From Arthrobacter pascens (GTDB taxonomy: Bacteria > Actinomycetota > Actinomycetes > Actinomycetales > Micrococcaceae), in assembly GCF_017052465.1 (NCBI RefSeq), contig NZ_JAFHKT010000109.1, forward strand, positions 1 to 59,593: 59,593 nt of DNA, in the 5' to 3' direction. Position numbers and translations under genes: made by a program. Under the pieces are notes generated by a model. The model did no database searches. It worked only from the letters and a program-made list of their open reading frames with translations, and was not told the DNA's origin. Below are positions 47,443 to 55,889 of the stretch, piece after piece. How positions within the stretch are numbered: the stretch's first letter is position 1; each line of letters begins with the position of its first letter.

Positions 47443-47967
47443 GTGGAGAAGCTGCTCTTTGACCAGGTTGTTGAAACCGACTACGGGCAGTTCGACCTCG
47501 TCTGGAGTCGGGACGGCGGTTTCGATGGCGACTTCGATCGGGTTTTTGCCGGCCAGAACAACGGCTTGGTCGGCGCTGCGGATCCTGACGGGGTGTACAT
47601 CAACCTGGCCCGCCGGTCAGGAGGGTCGCCGGTACGCATTGTGCTGATGGACGAACCTGCAATGGATGATCCTTCTTGGGAGGACGTCGTGGAAGTGTGC
47701 TTTGCCCTCCCGGAAGGACACGAGATGCAGTGGAGCACCTGGGCGGGCGCTAACCGGGGAACACTGGAAGGCCTTCCGCCGGGCACTTACCGGTTGCGGG
47801 TCAGCGCTACGGGAAGAGACCAGGGGCACGCCGGTGAGTTCGCTGACCACCCGGTCGATGCCTACCTCCTCCAGATCTGGCCAGCACCCCCGCAGCCAGA
47901 CAGCATCCTGCGCATTGGCAGCGAGGAAGCACGATACTGGCACCGCGAAGTAGGCAACCGTCGCTAA
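47443..47967 (+). CDS. Hypothetical protein
   Basis: A 174-residue acidic, soluble protein starting at GTG (VEKLLFDQVVETDYGQFDLV). It has a tryptophan-rich middle (MQWSTWAGANRGTLEGLPPG) and a segment YRLRVSATGRDQGHAGEFAD typical of small beta-rich proteins. No signal peptide or membrane span. Coding character is good (consistent codon bias), but I do not recognise the family. Phage- or toxin-immunity-type proteins can look like this; that is a guess. Confidence 0.6.
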   Translation: MEKLLFDQVVETDYGQFDLVWSRDGGFDGDFDRVFAGQNNGLVGAADPDGVYINLARRSGGSPVRIVLMDEPAMDDPSWEDVVEVCFALPEGHEMQWSTWAGANRGTLEGLPPGTYRLRVSATGRDQGHAGEFADHPVDAYLLQIWPAPPQPDSILRIGSEEARYWHREVGNRR

Positions 47968-48018
47968 CTGATGCGCGCAACGACAAGCTTGGAAAACCGC
48001 CTGCGTCTCATGTCGTTT

Positions 48019-48732
48019 TCAGTGGAGTGCAGCACAAATGTCTGAACCCGCCGGCATAACCGTTCCCTGCCCGAACGCGCGGTCTTCCTCACTTCCGGCC
48101 CAAACAACACCGCCTCCAGGGCAGGGCATCGCCTCGAACGCCAGGCCATCACGCTGGGCCCGCAGGTGGCGCCCGTCATCCTTGACCACTTCCCAGCCCG
48201 CCGCTGGCAGTGCTGCACGATAGTGCTGCAATACATCGCCGTCTCCTGAGAGAACAAACCAGCGGGTACAGCCGCCGACACCACCTATGCCGCCACCCCT
48301 GAAATGGCCGATGTGACTGATGGAATCGAACGCCTGCTGGGACTCACGATCTGCGCTGGCCATCGGCTCGTCCGTGCCCTCGGTCACGCATTGCGGAGCG
48401 GAAACAAATTGTTTCTCCATCTTCTGCCCCAGCGCCGCGGGGGTGACAGCGAACATCCCGATCAGCATAAGGACCGGGATGGCCACGGCCGTCAGCCGCA
48501 TCCATCGTCGTGTCGAGAGCATGAAGCCGATGATGGCAGCCACCGCGACCAGACCGAGCGCCAATCCGGAGGGCCCGGCAGTCAACCCCCACGTGAGCCC
48601 CTCCAACGCAGTACCGCTGACATCGCCATATATACGCATGAATTCGTAGTGGGCCAGCACAGCCAGCAGGGCCAGTCCTGCCCCAATGACGAGCAGCACC
48701 GCGGCAGCGACGGCTCGGCCGGTCACGGGCAT
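48019..48732 (-). CDS. Hypothetical membrane protein
   Basis: A 237-residue protein with three N-terminal membrane spans (AAVLLVIGAGLALLAVLAHY; GLALGLVAVAAIIGFML; LTAVAIPVLMLIGMFAV), then a soluble domain with GCTRWFVLSGDGDVLQHYRA and LPAAGWEVVKDDG, a pattern seen in actinobacterial proteins of unknown function. It has paired cysteines that could form a disulphide outside the membrane. It lies downstream on the same strand as the radical SAM operon but is separated by 100 bases. Confidence 0.6.
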   Translation of the reverse strand: MPVTGRAVAAAVLLVIGAGLALLAVLAHYEFMRIYGDVSGTALEGLTWGLTAGPSGLALGLVAVAAIIGFMLSTRRWMRLTAVAIPVLMLIGMFAVTPAALGQKMEKQFVSAPQCVTEGTDEPMASADRESQQAFDSISHIGHFRGGGIGGVGGCTRWFVLSGDGDVLQHYRAALPAAGWEVVKDDGRHLRAQRDGLAFEAMPCPGGGVVWAGSEEDRAFGQGTVMPAGSDICAALH

Positions 48733-48834
48733 GGCTCATTGTAGACCCGCTTGATGCACCCAATGGACCGCATGGTGCCGGTCGCAGGAACTTCCACCCC
48801 CGGAGAGTGGGCCTATCGCCATATCCTGAGGCGT

Positions 48835-49209
48835 CTAAGAGCTGAAGAGCTGAGCTGCCATTGAGTAGATCCCCCACAACCCGACTGCAAGCAGGATGCC
48901 CAGGTACGCCAGGACCAGCCTCGTATCGCGGAGGTAGCACTTCGATTTGGTCAGTCCCCGCCGTCGTGCTTTCCAGTAGCCTGCGAATCCGATCGCAGCG
49001 AACACGGCCAGTGCCGCCGGGCCGGCTGCCCAGCCGAGCAGGGCAATGGTCGCGAAGATGCAGAGCCGCAGCGGATCGAAGGTCTGCGGTGACAGCGGAT
49101 CGGCGTCGGGGTCAGGCCCGTGTCCGCGCCGGGTTGCGTGCCTGGCGCGCACCAGCTGCGACGGCAAGGGCCCGGCGGCAATGCGCCGAGCATCGGAAGC
49201 AGAACTCAT
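48835..49209 (-). CDS. Small membrane protein downstream of the radical SAM gene
   Basis: A 124-residue protein with a basic, disordered N-terminal 45 residues, a helix LCIFATIALLGWAAGPAALA, a basic loop RRRGLTKSKCYLRDTRL and a final helix VLAYLGILLAVGLWGIYSM. AAGGAGG lies just upstream; two consecutive ATGs occur and I took the second. It follows the radical SAM gene by 20 bases on the same strand and may belong to that operon. No family recognised. Confidence 0.55.
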   Translation of the reverse strand: MSSASDARRIAAGPLPSQLVRARHATRRGHGPDPDADPLSPQTFDPLRLCIFATIALLGWAAGPAALAVFAAIGFAGYWKARRRGLTKSKCYLRDTRLVLAYLGILLAVGLWGIYSMAAQLFSS

Positions 49210-49229
49210 CATTCCTCCTTATCCCTGAC

Positions 49230-50834
49230 TCAGACCTGGCGGACTGGGAGGAGCCGCGTGCCCGTGGCTGTGCTCATTCGTTGCCTGGCCAGGGCCGGCC
49301 ATGCCTGAACAGCACAGAACGGAGCGCACTGATGATCGCCGGCGTCGCTCTTTGTGCCCACGTGGACGCAGCATTGTGTGAGCCGTTCCTCGATCATGGT
49401 GGAGATGTCCATGAAGGGCTTGACCATGATGCGGGTGATCCGTTCTCCGAGAAGCCGACGCAGCCGCTGCTGCTGCCCTGGAAGCTTACCGGCTGCCAGT
49501 GTAGTGAGCGTGCCGATGCCGAGGTCGCACTGCGTGCAGATGTTCTTCCAAAGATCCATTGTCCGCGGGTGGGACAGCGAGGACTGCTCGCTCAGCAGGT
49601 CCAGCAGGGAAGACTTCATCAGGGTGCGCAGCTCGAGCGGGATCGCGCTGTCAGCGATGCGGTTGGCGATGCTGTCGGGATTGAGTTCCAGCCACGCGAG
49701 CAGCCGATCATGCCCGATGAGGGCTGTCAGCGAACGCCAGACCCCCGAGTCGTCCTTCAGCATGTAGCCCACGGATGCGCAATGCGGATGTGAACACGGG
49801 AGTGCTGTCAGGTCGTGCCATGAGACCACCCCGCCGGTTTGCTCCGCGAGACGGTCCAGCACGCCCGTGTGGGTGAGCCTGTCCGTGGGGTCGATGCCGT
49901 GGCCGCGCCCTGAACCGAATACCGGCTGAAGTGCAACGCCACCCACGAACGGGGTCTCCAAGGCCCTCATGACGACGGCGCCGACCTCGCCGTCGTTGAC
50001 CCCGAGTGTCGCTGTCATTGTCAGGGTGGTGAAAACACCGGCCTCGGACAGACGCGCGATGGCCATGTCTTTGAAGCGGGTCAGGTCTCCCCCTCGATGG
50101 TGGATGGATGCTTCTTTGGACGGGCCGTCGTATTGGAGGTACACCTCCACGCGGTCCCGGTGCCTGGCCAGCAGTGCGAGGAGTTCGTCGTCGGTGGCGA
50201 TCAGCATGCCGTTGCTGTTCACCATGATCCGGACGATTGGCCGGGTGACGAGCTCATCCAGAAGTTCGGCCAAGTGGGGATATAGCGTGGGCTCGCCGCC
50301 GGAGAGCATCAGCACGTCCAGCCGCCCGTTTTCGCGGGCAAGCCGGGTGTCGATATTCGCGAGCACCTCGCTGAGCGGCGCCACTCCCTGAAGCTGGGGG
50401 CCGGAGGCCGTGAAGCAGGTGGGGCAGCGCAGGTTGCAGTGCTCGATGATGTCCTGCAGGAGGATGCACGTGTGCTGCGTCTGCATGGCGGGCAGCCCAT
50501 ACGCGTAAGCCTCCGGTACCTGGCGGTAATTGCCGGCCTGGTCCGGGACATGTTGCTTGGTCGGCGCCTGCCACTTCTCCAGGTAGCGCAAAATCTCGGG
50601 GGACTCGTCGTATAACGTCCTAACGAGTCCGTGGTCCGGGCAGCCGCGTTCGAGCCAGACCCGGTCATCGCGGATCAGCAGCGCGCCGGAGAGGCGCCGG
50701 ACCTGCGCGAGCGGGGGATTTGTCTCGTGGCAGTGGGGACAGAAGGCTGTGACGTACCGGTGAATGCGGTCCCCGCGGAGCGGCTGGCCGGGGCCGGGCA
50801 GCGACTGCCGGGAAGAGAACGGTGACGGATTCAT
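49230..50834 (-). CDS. Radical SAM enzyme, tetraether lipid synthase (Tes)/MJ0619-like
   Basis: A 534-residue radical SAM protein. The cluster motif CNLRCPTC is at residues 133-140, followed by MLSGGEPTLYPHL. Further cysteine sets flank it: CPHC (32-35) and GCPDHG (65) at the N terminus, and CSHPHC, CTQC and CCVHVG ... CAPFC toward the C terminus. That layout (an N-terminal metal site plus auxiliary clusters) is that of Tes, which joins two lipid chains to make membrane-spanning tetraethers, and of MJ0619-type methyltransferases. The ATG overlaps the stop of the small membrane gene before it, in an operon with an Lgt-like protein, so a lipid substrate is likely. The reaction in an actinobacterium is unknown. 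Confidence 0.75.
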   Translation of the reverse strand: MNPSPFSSRQSLPGPGQPLRGDRIHRYVTAFCPHCHETNPPLAQVRRLSGALLIRDDRVWLERGCPDHGLVRTLYDESPEILRYLEKWQAPTKQHVPDQAGNYRQVPEAYAYGLPAMQTQHTCILLQDIIEHCNLRCPTCFTASGPQLQGVAPLSEVLANIDTRLARENGRLDVLMLSGGEPTLYPHLAELLDELVTRPIVRIMVNSNGMLIATDDELLALLARHRDRVEVYLQYDGPSKEASIHHRGGDLTRFKDMAIARLSEAGVFTTLTMTATLGVNDGEVGAVVMRALETPFVGGVALQPVFGSGRGHGIDPTDRLTHTGVLDRLAEQTGGVVSWHDLTALPCSHPHCASVGYMLKDDSGVWRSLTALIGHDRLLAWLELNPDSIANRIADSAIPLELRTLMKSSLLDLLSEQSSLSHPRTMDLWKNICTQCDLGIGTLTTLAAGKLPGQQQRLRRLLGERITRIMVKPFMDISTMIEERLTQCCVHVGTKSDAGDHQCAPFCAVQAWPALARQRMSTATGTRLLPVRQV

Positions 50835-51193
50835 ATCCGGCTACTCATCTGAGAGAGGGCCATGACGCAGATCCCGCCGCCGAGCAGGATGAAGATCCCC
50901 AGGCCAATCAACAGCCCTGCACCCCATCGGGAGGTGCGTGGCCAGATTGCCAGGGCACTGGCAATCGCCAGATACGCGCCAATTGGTATGAACGCTCCAG
51001 GCCCGGCGAGGAAGGTCTTGTAGCCTTCATCCGGAGCGATACCGGCTGTTGTCCCGAAATAGAGGGCATAAAGGGCAACAGTTCCGAGCAGGATTCCGAG
51101 CACCATGGAGCCACGTCTTGGTTCAAGGGGTGGATCCTCTTCCCGAGGCGGTGGCAGTGGGCTCCAGGCTTCCTCGGGGTTGTCAGCGCTCAT
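50831..51193 (-). CDS. Small membrane protein, copy 2 of a tandem pair
   Basis: A 120-residue protein with a proline-rich cytosolic start (MSADNPEEAWSPLPPPREED) and three membrane helices: GILLGTVALYALYF, GAFIPIGAYLAIASALAIW and GAGLLIGLGIFILLGGGICV. GGAAGG precedes the ATG. It is paralogous along its length to the protein encoded at 51272-51625. It overlaps the radical SAM start by four bases (ATGA). Function unknown; it may anchor or gate the lipid-modifying enzyme. Confidence 0.65.
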   Translation of the reverse strand: MSADNPEEAWSPLPPPREEDPPLEPRRGSMVLGILLGTVALYALYFGTTAGIAPDEGYKTFLAGPGAFIPIGAYLAIASALAIWPRTSRWGAGLLIGLGIFILLGGGICVMALSQMSSRI

Positions 51194-51256
51194 GCCACAC
51201 TTCCTTCCATGTTGGGGCGGAGTGGTTTCCCGAAGACCCGCAGCATCCGCCAGAAC
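51189..51256. repeat. Tandem duplication junction, copy 2
   Basis: About 67 bases closely matching 51620-51687, 431 bases away. The matching stretch includes the ribosome site of the small membrane gene and what was the 3' end of the lgt-like gene (TGGTTTCCCGAAGACCCGCA). One unit comprising lgt end plus small gene was therefore duplicated. Confidence 0.7.
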
Positions 51257-51271
51257 GGTGGGGGACATATC

Positions 51272-51625
51272 TCAGGCTCCCATCTGCGCGAGGGCTCCGA
51301 CGCAGATCCCGCCGCCGAGCAGGGTGAAGATTCCCAGGCCAATCAGCAGTCCCGCACCCCACCGGGATGTGGGTGGCCAGACCGCCAGAATGATCGCTAT
51401 CGCCAGATAGCCGGCGACAGGAATGAAGGCGGACGGCCCGGTCAGGAAACGCATGGAAGAGGGTCCTGAACCAGCCTCGGATTGCAGCCGACCGAAAGCA
51501 CTAGGGCCCAAGAGATAGAAGGCATAAAGGGCAGTAGTCCCCACCAGGATTCCGAACCCCATGGGGCCGAGCCCCGGTTCAGGGGGCTCCTCTTCTTTTT
51601 GGGGCGGTGGGTTGTCCTTGCTCAT
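51272..51625 (-). CDS. Small membrane protein, copy 1 of a tandem pair
   Basis: A 117-residue protein like its neighbour: N-terminal MSKDNPPPQKEEEPPEPGLG, then helices GFGILVGTTALYAFYLL, FIPVAGYLAIAIILAVW and GLLIGLGIFTLLGGGICVGA. The shared block SRWGAGLLIGLGIF-LLGGGIC is nearly identical in both copies. The start overlaps the Lgt-like stop (ATGA), so it is coupled to it. Confidence 0.65.
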   Translation of the reverse strand: MSKDNPPPQKEEEPPEPGLGPMGFGILVGTTALYAFYLLGPSAFGRLQSEAGSGPSSMRFLTGPSAFIPVAGYLAIAIILAVWPPTSRWGAGLLIGLGIFTLLGGGICVGALAQMGA

Positions 51626-51687
51626 GCCACCCTTCCTTCCACCTTCGGGCGGAGTGGTTTCCCGAAGACCCGCAGCATCCGCCAGAA
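51620..51687. repeat. Tandem duplication junction, copy 1
   Basis: The original context of the repeat: the 3' end of the lgt-like gene and the start of the first small membrane gene. See 51189-51256. Confidence 0.7.
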
Positions 51688-52380
51688 CAGCAGTGGGAGA
51701 ATCGCCAGAAGGAACCATTGGGGACGGCTCATCCCCAGCCAGAGCACCTCATTGCCGCGGACGAATTCGACGCCGAAGCGGAACAGGGCGTAGAAGGTTA
51801 CGTAGCAGATGAAGAGGTCACCAGGACCAGGGAGGCGATCCCGGAAGCGCCACATGAGCGCGAATGCAGCCGCGTGGAACACGATTTCATAGGCAAAGGA
51901 CGGGTGCAGTCCCACCCCGGGAAGTCCGCCCAACATTTCAGCCTGTCCGGGCGTGAGCGAAATCCCCCATGCTCCCCCCGTCGGGGTGCCGGGCAGTTCC
52001 GTAAGGAGACAGCCCACCCGACCGATGACCAGCGCCAAGGCGACCGCAGGCGCGAGCAAATCGCCGGTGGATTCGCCGTAACCAGTCAGCCGTTTACCCA
52101 AATGGACGCCGAGCCACGCGCCAACAAGGCCCGCGAGGATGCTGCGGTCTCCGTTGCCCCACCACTCCGCCAGGGAAACCTGCCGGGAAAAATCCCATGT
52201 GAGGACCCTTGAACCGATCGCCCCGAATGCGACAGCGAAACCGGCAATGGGCCACAGCCGCGGGTCGGACAGGCCGCGCCGGCGCTTCTCGAAGGCGTAG
52301 AACAGCAGGGCTGCGAGGATCCCCAGCCCTAACGCGCCGGCGTGCACCAGCCCGTCTCCCGCGAAGGGAAGCCCGACCAT
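51622..52380 (-). CDS. Prolipoprotein diacylglyceryl transferase-like (Lgt family) membrane protein
   Basis: A 252-residue multi-span protein of the Lgt family. The Lgt signature appears in altered form: GRVGCLLTELPG (120-131) for the usual GRIGNFINxE, HPSFAYE (159-165) for HPTQLYE, and FRFGVEFVRGNE (200-211) with the essential arginine. Lgt moves diacylglyceryl from phosphatidylglycerol to lipoprotein cysteines. This copy is shorter and divergent, and lies in an operon with a Tes-like radical SAM enzyme rather than alone, so it may use another acceptor. The frame is open to 52545; the ATG at 52380 fits the family start. Confidence 0.8.
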   Translation of the reverse strand: MVGLPFAGDGLVHAGALGLGILAALLFYAFEKRRRGLSDPRLWPIAGFAVAFGAIGSRVLTWDFSRQVSLAEWWGNGDRSILAGLVGAWLGVHLGKRLTGYGESTGDLLAPAVALALVIGRVGCLLTELPGTPTGGAWGISLTPGQAEMLGGLPGVGLHPSFAYEIVFHAAAFALMWRFRDRLPGPGDLFICYVTFYALFRFGVEFVRGNEVLWLGMSRPQWFLLAILPLLFWRMLRVFGKPLRPKVEGRVA

Positions 52381-53155
52381 GAGCAGAGTGTAGCAGCGAC
52401 AATTCCTGTCCCCGCCGATCCTCCAGCTGGACGCTCCCGCGGAACTGCATGTGGACGTGGATTGGCCGTGCGGCTTCAGAGATAAGAACCCCGACAACGA
52501 CGGGTACACGGTAAACGCTGACGACGCCCAGATTTGCGACTCCACGCCCCGCTACTCATTTCCACAGCCCGCTGCTCACCTTGCAGTGGCCACTGGGCTT
52601 GGGGTTGGAGGTTCCAATAGCCGGCATTTCTCCACCAGGATTGGCCACGTTTCGCCGCCCTTGTCCCGCCAGTAGCGAGAATCCGGATGGAGGTTTCCCT
52701 CTGTGTGCACAGAAAACGAGCTTTTGTGCACACGCTCTTTTGTGAGCATTTTGAGCCGCGACGGACCGGCGTGCGACGGTCCCTCCGGACGTGGGGAATC
52801 CCTCACCACCGCCGGCCGCCACTCGCCCACATTCCCCGGCACAGCTTGAATCCGATTCACGACCTGAGCCAGGCATTTCGGTCCCGGGCAAGCCGGCTGC
52901 CGGGGTTCAATGAACGTCATAGCGTTGCGACCTCCCTCAAACATCTCATGGGCGGGACAACCGAAGAGAGCATGACCGCAAAGCCCCCAGCGCCGGACAG
53001 CGGCAATTCCAGCGCCGGTTGGACGGAATCCCGTTAGCGGCGTTCGATCTGCTTGTCACCAAATTCGGGAATCGTGCATCTGCCTACCGGAATATTGCTG
53101 CAATAAGCCTTCACAATGCGACCGGATGCAGCCTCAAGGGACGGGAGACTGAAAC
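52381..53155. other. Gene-poor stretch upstream of the lipid operon
   Basis: No gene recognised in about 775 bases. The only striking element is the palindrome pair at 52703-52733. A promoter for the minus-strand lipid operon should be near 52390-52450, but I see no clear -35/-10 pair. Confidence 0.4.
52703..52733. promoter_or_regulatory. Paired palindromes TGTGCACA
   Basis: GTGTGCACA (52703-52711) and TGTGCACAC (52725-52733) form perfect nine-base arms, and each contains the self-complementary TGTGCACA. Centre spacing is 21 bases, two helical turns, as for a dimeric repressor binding twice on one face. No neighbouring regulator is obvious. Confidence 0.35.
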
Positions 53156-53410
53156 ATGAGCATTCAAACGACGTGGAGTAATTGGGCGGGCACTCAAAGT
53201 TGCCAGCCCGAGGCGGTCATTCAGGCCGTTTCTGTAGAGCATGTGAGCGAGATAGTCGCCGACGCGACCAAGCGTGGGATCTCGGTTCGTCCGGTCGGGA
53301 CCGGCCATTCGTTTGCGCCGCTGGTGCCTACGGAAGGAATCGTGCTTGATATCTCAGCAATATCCGGCATCGTCGACATCGATCAAACTGCGGCACAGGC
53401 CTTGGCATAA
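53156..53410 (+). pseudogene. FAD-linked lactone oxidase, N-terminal fragment
   Basis: An 84-codon frame with the start of a D-arabinono/L-gulono-1,4-lactone oxidase: TWSNWAGTQSCQPEAVIQA, then the flavin-binding loop ISVRPVGTGHSFAPLVPTEG and VLDISAISGIVDID. Full-length enzymes have about 430 residues; here a TAA follows AQALA and nothing downstream continues the family. GGGAG precedes the ATG. A truncated gene. Confidence 0.7.
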
Positions 53411-53471
53411 GACGGAAAGAACATAGCCGGGACGGCCCGCCTAAAGCCGGCCCAACAACCGACGCCAGGCA

Positions 53472-53493
53472 GGGACGGGCTTAGGCCCGTCCC
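53472..53493. terminator. Strong GC hairpin
   Basis: GGGACGGGC and GCCCGTCCC form a perfect nine-base stem with loop TTAG about 60 bases after the truncated oxidase frame. No T-run follows, so it is terminator-like only. Confidence 0.4.
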
Positions 53494-54063
53494 CTGTCGT
53501 GTCCGGGCGGGAAGGCGACAGTGCCCTCAAAGATGCTGCTCATGCGGCCGACTCGACGAGTTCGGGACCGTGGTTCCGGACGCTGTTCACCCGCTTATCA
53601 GTAGTGCCCGGGTCCAGCCAGTCGCCACCATCACGATGAGCGATGATCCAACGGCTGCGAACGCTGCTAAAGAACTCGCCGGCCTCCTCACGAAGGAAAC
53701 CGGCCGCGAGGTCAAGGTTCTAAGCGATTTGGAGGTGGGGGTGGTCCACGGACGCGCTCGTCTTCCAGCACTGGCAGCGAGCGCCTTCCGGGTCATTGGT
53801 TGAGCCTAGGCAAGCCGGGGCCGCCGAATCACCGGGAAAAAGGTCGCTCTCGGACAACGAGATGTATGTTGCCAGGGGGCCTTGCCCGGTGCCGGGCAAT
53901 TCCCAATGTATGCCTTGTTGCCGTGGCGTCGGCGCCTGCCTTGCTCCGCAGTCTCTTTTCTCCGCCACCAGAACCCTCTTCTTCACGGCTTATTCTCCTG
54001 ACCATTCCGTTTCGGTTTGGCCTTAGTGGGAGCAGCCAACAAGGGGCTGCCTACTGGGCCTCG

Positions 54064-54094
54064 GATTGTTCAACAATCCTCTTGTTGAACAATC
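54064..54094. promoter_or_regulatory. Double palindrome TTGTTCAACAA
   Basis: GATTGTTCAACAA and TTGTTGAACAATC are perfect 13-base inverted repeats around a five-base loop, and each arm is itself a near-palindrome (TTGTT-N-AACAA). This looks like two GntR/FadR-type half-site dyads, an operator left without its genes. Confidence 0.35.
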
Positions 54095-54593
54095 TACGCT
54101 CCCTCGGCCGCACGATCAATAGCTGACCCGAATTTTCCGCCGGGGCCATGTCAAGCCCAGAGGTGAGGCGGGCCGCCCGCCGTGGCTGCCGGTATCGATC
54201 GGGACCGGAGAAGACCTTTTATCGGCGCTAAGTAGGACGAGTAGAAGTTGCCAAGGGCCTTGGACAGCAGACCGGCTTGAAACCAGCTGTAATAGGACTT
54301 GGGCGTCAGCTTCAGCAGCTCGGAGGCCAGCACTGCCGCAAGGACCGCGTCTCCGGCCTCATCCGCAGCCTTCCGGTCTGACCACACATCGTGAGGTGTC
54401 CGCTTTTCCTTAGCCCCGCCCAAGTTCGTCCCATCATCCGAACAGCATTCAACGCGCGCGGCTCCGCCCGAACGCCACGCGCAGCACGAAACCACACGAG
54501 CGGGGTGTCAGAACATCCCCTGGTGGCCACAGCGCGGAGCCCACTGGCCACCAGGAAATCCCTCCGCGTTCGTGTCTGGCTACTCTCACTTGT

Positions 54594-55178
54594 ATGGATA
54601 CTCCGTATCAACCGAACGGGACAGGCTTCGATGCTTTGGACGAACTCGACCGGGTCGACTGGAGCCAACTGGAGCACTGCTACGGAAAAGGCGTCGTTTC
54701 GCTGGGCGTCGCCGGGGACGTGTCAGTCGCCATCGCAGGCGACGTGTCGCGATCGTTGGCTGCGCTTCGAGCTGATCCTTCCCTAGCAATCACTGACGGG
54801 CTTTACTCGAACATCTGCCATCAGGGCACGGTCTATCAGGCAACGGCCTTTGCGGTGCCGTTCATCGCAGCTGTCGTGGCCGGCGATGTTCCGGACGGGA
54901 TCCGCGTACCTCTGCTAGCGCTCCTGGGCGACATCTCGATCGGAGGGAGCTATGTAGCTCCCGATGGGTCTCACGCGGGCGCCCTCGGAGACCACGTAGA
55001 CGACCTCGTCACGGAATCGCTTGCCACTTCGATGGAACGCCTTTCAACGATTCGAACGCCCAGGCTTGTGGCGCTGATCCAAGCTATCCAGTCGCTTCTT
55101 GTCCAATCGACCGACGCTCGCCGCGATGCAGTCGAGTTCGCCATCGACGTTGCACTTACGCCACCGGCCTCACCCTAG
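54594..55178 (+). CDS. Hypothetical protein, HEAT-like repeat fragment
   Basis: A 194-residue protein. WSQLEHCYGKGVVSLGVAG followed by SNICHQGTVYQATAFAVPFI resembles the opening of actinobacterial HEAT-repeat proteins of unknown function (pattern yxNixHQGTVYxATAyAVPFL). Those are generally longer, so this may be shortened. No signal peptide. No ribosome site is clear. It stands alone between decayed stretches. Confidence 0.55.
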   Translation: MDTPYQPNGTGFDALDELDRVDWSQLEHCYGKGVVSLGVAGDVSVAIAGDVSRSLAALRADPSLAITDGLYSNICHQGTVYQATAFAVPFIAAVVAGDVPDGIRVPLLALLGDISIGGSYVAPDGSHAGALGDHVDDLVTESLATSMERLSTIRTPRLVALIQAIQSLLVQSTDARRDAVEFAIDVALTPPASP

Positions 55179-55889
55179 GATCGTGGCCCGTAAGCCGGTC
55201 GATCACCGTACTCTTGGTGCACGTTAGCCGAACCCAGACTGCATTGGCCCAGGCCCGATAACCCCTGTCGGGCGGAACCACGACACCCGACCGGTTCGAG
55301 TTCCCCAAAATGGCTCTTTCGAGGCTGCTGATGCCGTTGAGAGGCGAAGCCACAGTTTGGGGAAACCTTCAGGGAGTTCCCCTCAGCAGAGAGCCTGGCT
55401 TCCCGCATGCCGGGTATCTCGCTTGACCGCCGAGACGCGGACTGGATGTTTCTCTGCGCCCCAATTTGGAACCACAGAACCGAGCCAAGTACCGGTAACG
55501 CAAGAACGATGAGTGCCCAAGTTTTTGTGCGCACTCTAAGCCTCAAACCGCTTTGACCTGCGAAAACACTGTGCTCGAGGTGGGACTCGGAACTCCCCTC
55601 TGACCAGCCACTTTGCTTCAGCATGAGGCGCGGCAGAGCTGCGAGACCCATCCCAGACAGTTCGCCAGTGAATGTTGATTTAGGAGGTGGGTCTACCTAG
55701 GTAGAATCTCCCCTGCTTGCCGAGCTGCACGCCGACGCCTGAGGTCGCTAATTCAGCGATAGAGGATCTCAGTTCTTCGACCACCGTGACCGGTAGTCGA
55801 CCGGTTTCTGCGCACCCCGGGCCGTGGAGGTGCCCGATGACAAGGGCCACGGACTCGTCGAAGAAGTCGCCAGGGAGACGTGAGTGCGT
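55179..55889. other. Gene-poor stretch
   Basis: Nothing coding is recognised in these 700 bases apart from the tRNA-like repeat at 55562-55593. The stretch leads into the SDR pseudogene. Confidence 0.4.
55562..55593 (-). repeat. Degenerate copy of the tRNA-like 3' end
   Basis: GAAAACAC then GTGCTCGAGGTGGGACTCG repeats the sequence at 37361-37391 in the same orientation with one substitution and two single-base insertions. The shared block covers the T-arm, acceptor end and the first bases beyond the tRNA-like fragment. It may mark the other end of an old island. Confidence 0.45.

Larger units (their letters stand above)
53411..54593. other. Gene-poor, probably decayed region
   Basis: About 1.2 kb without an intact gene. 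A plus-strand frame ending at 53803 encodes LAGLLTKETGREVKVLSDLE but is not recognised. A minus-strand frame (54187-54495) contains LLKLTPKSYYSWFQAGLLSK, which could be a fragment of a repeat protein. Two hairpins (53472-53493, 54064-54094) are listed separately. Confidence 0.4.

Noticed and set aside
54151..54495. Minus-strand frame with LLKLTPKSYYSWFQAGLLSK
   Set aside because: The C-terminal part looks protein-like, but the N-terminal part does not and no start signal is seen. It is mentioned as a possible fragment only.
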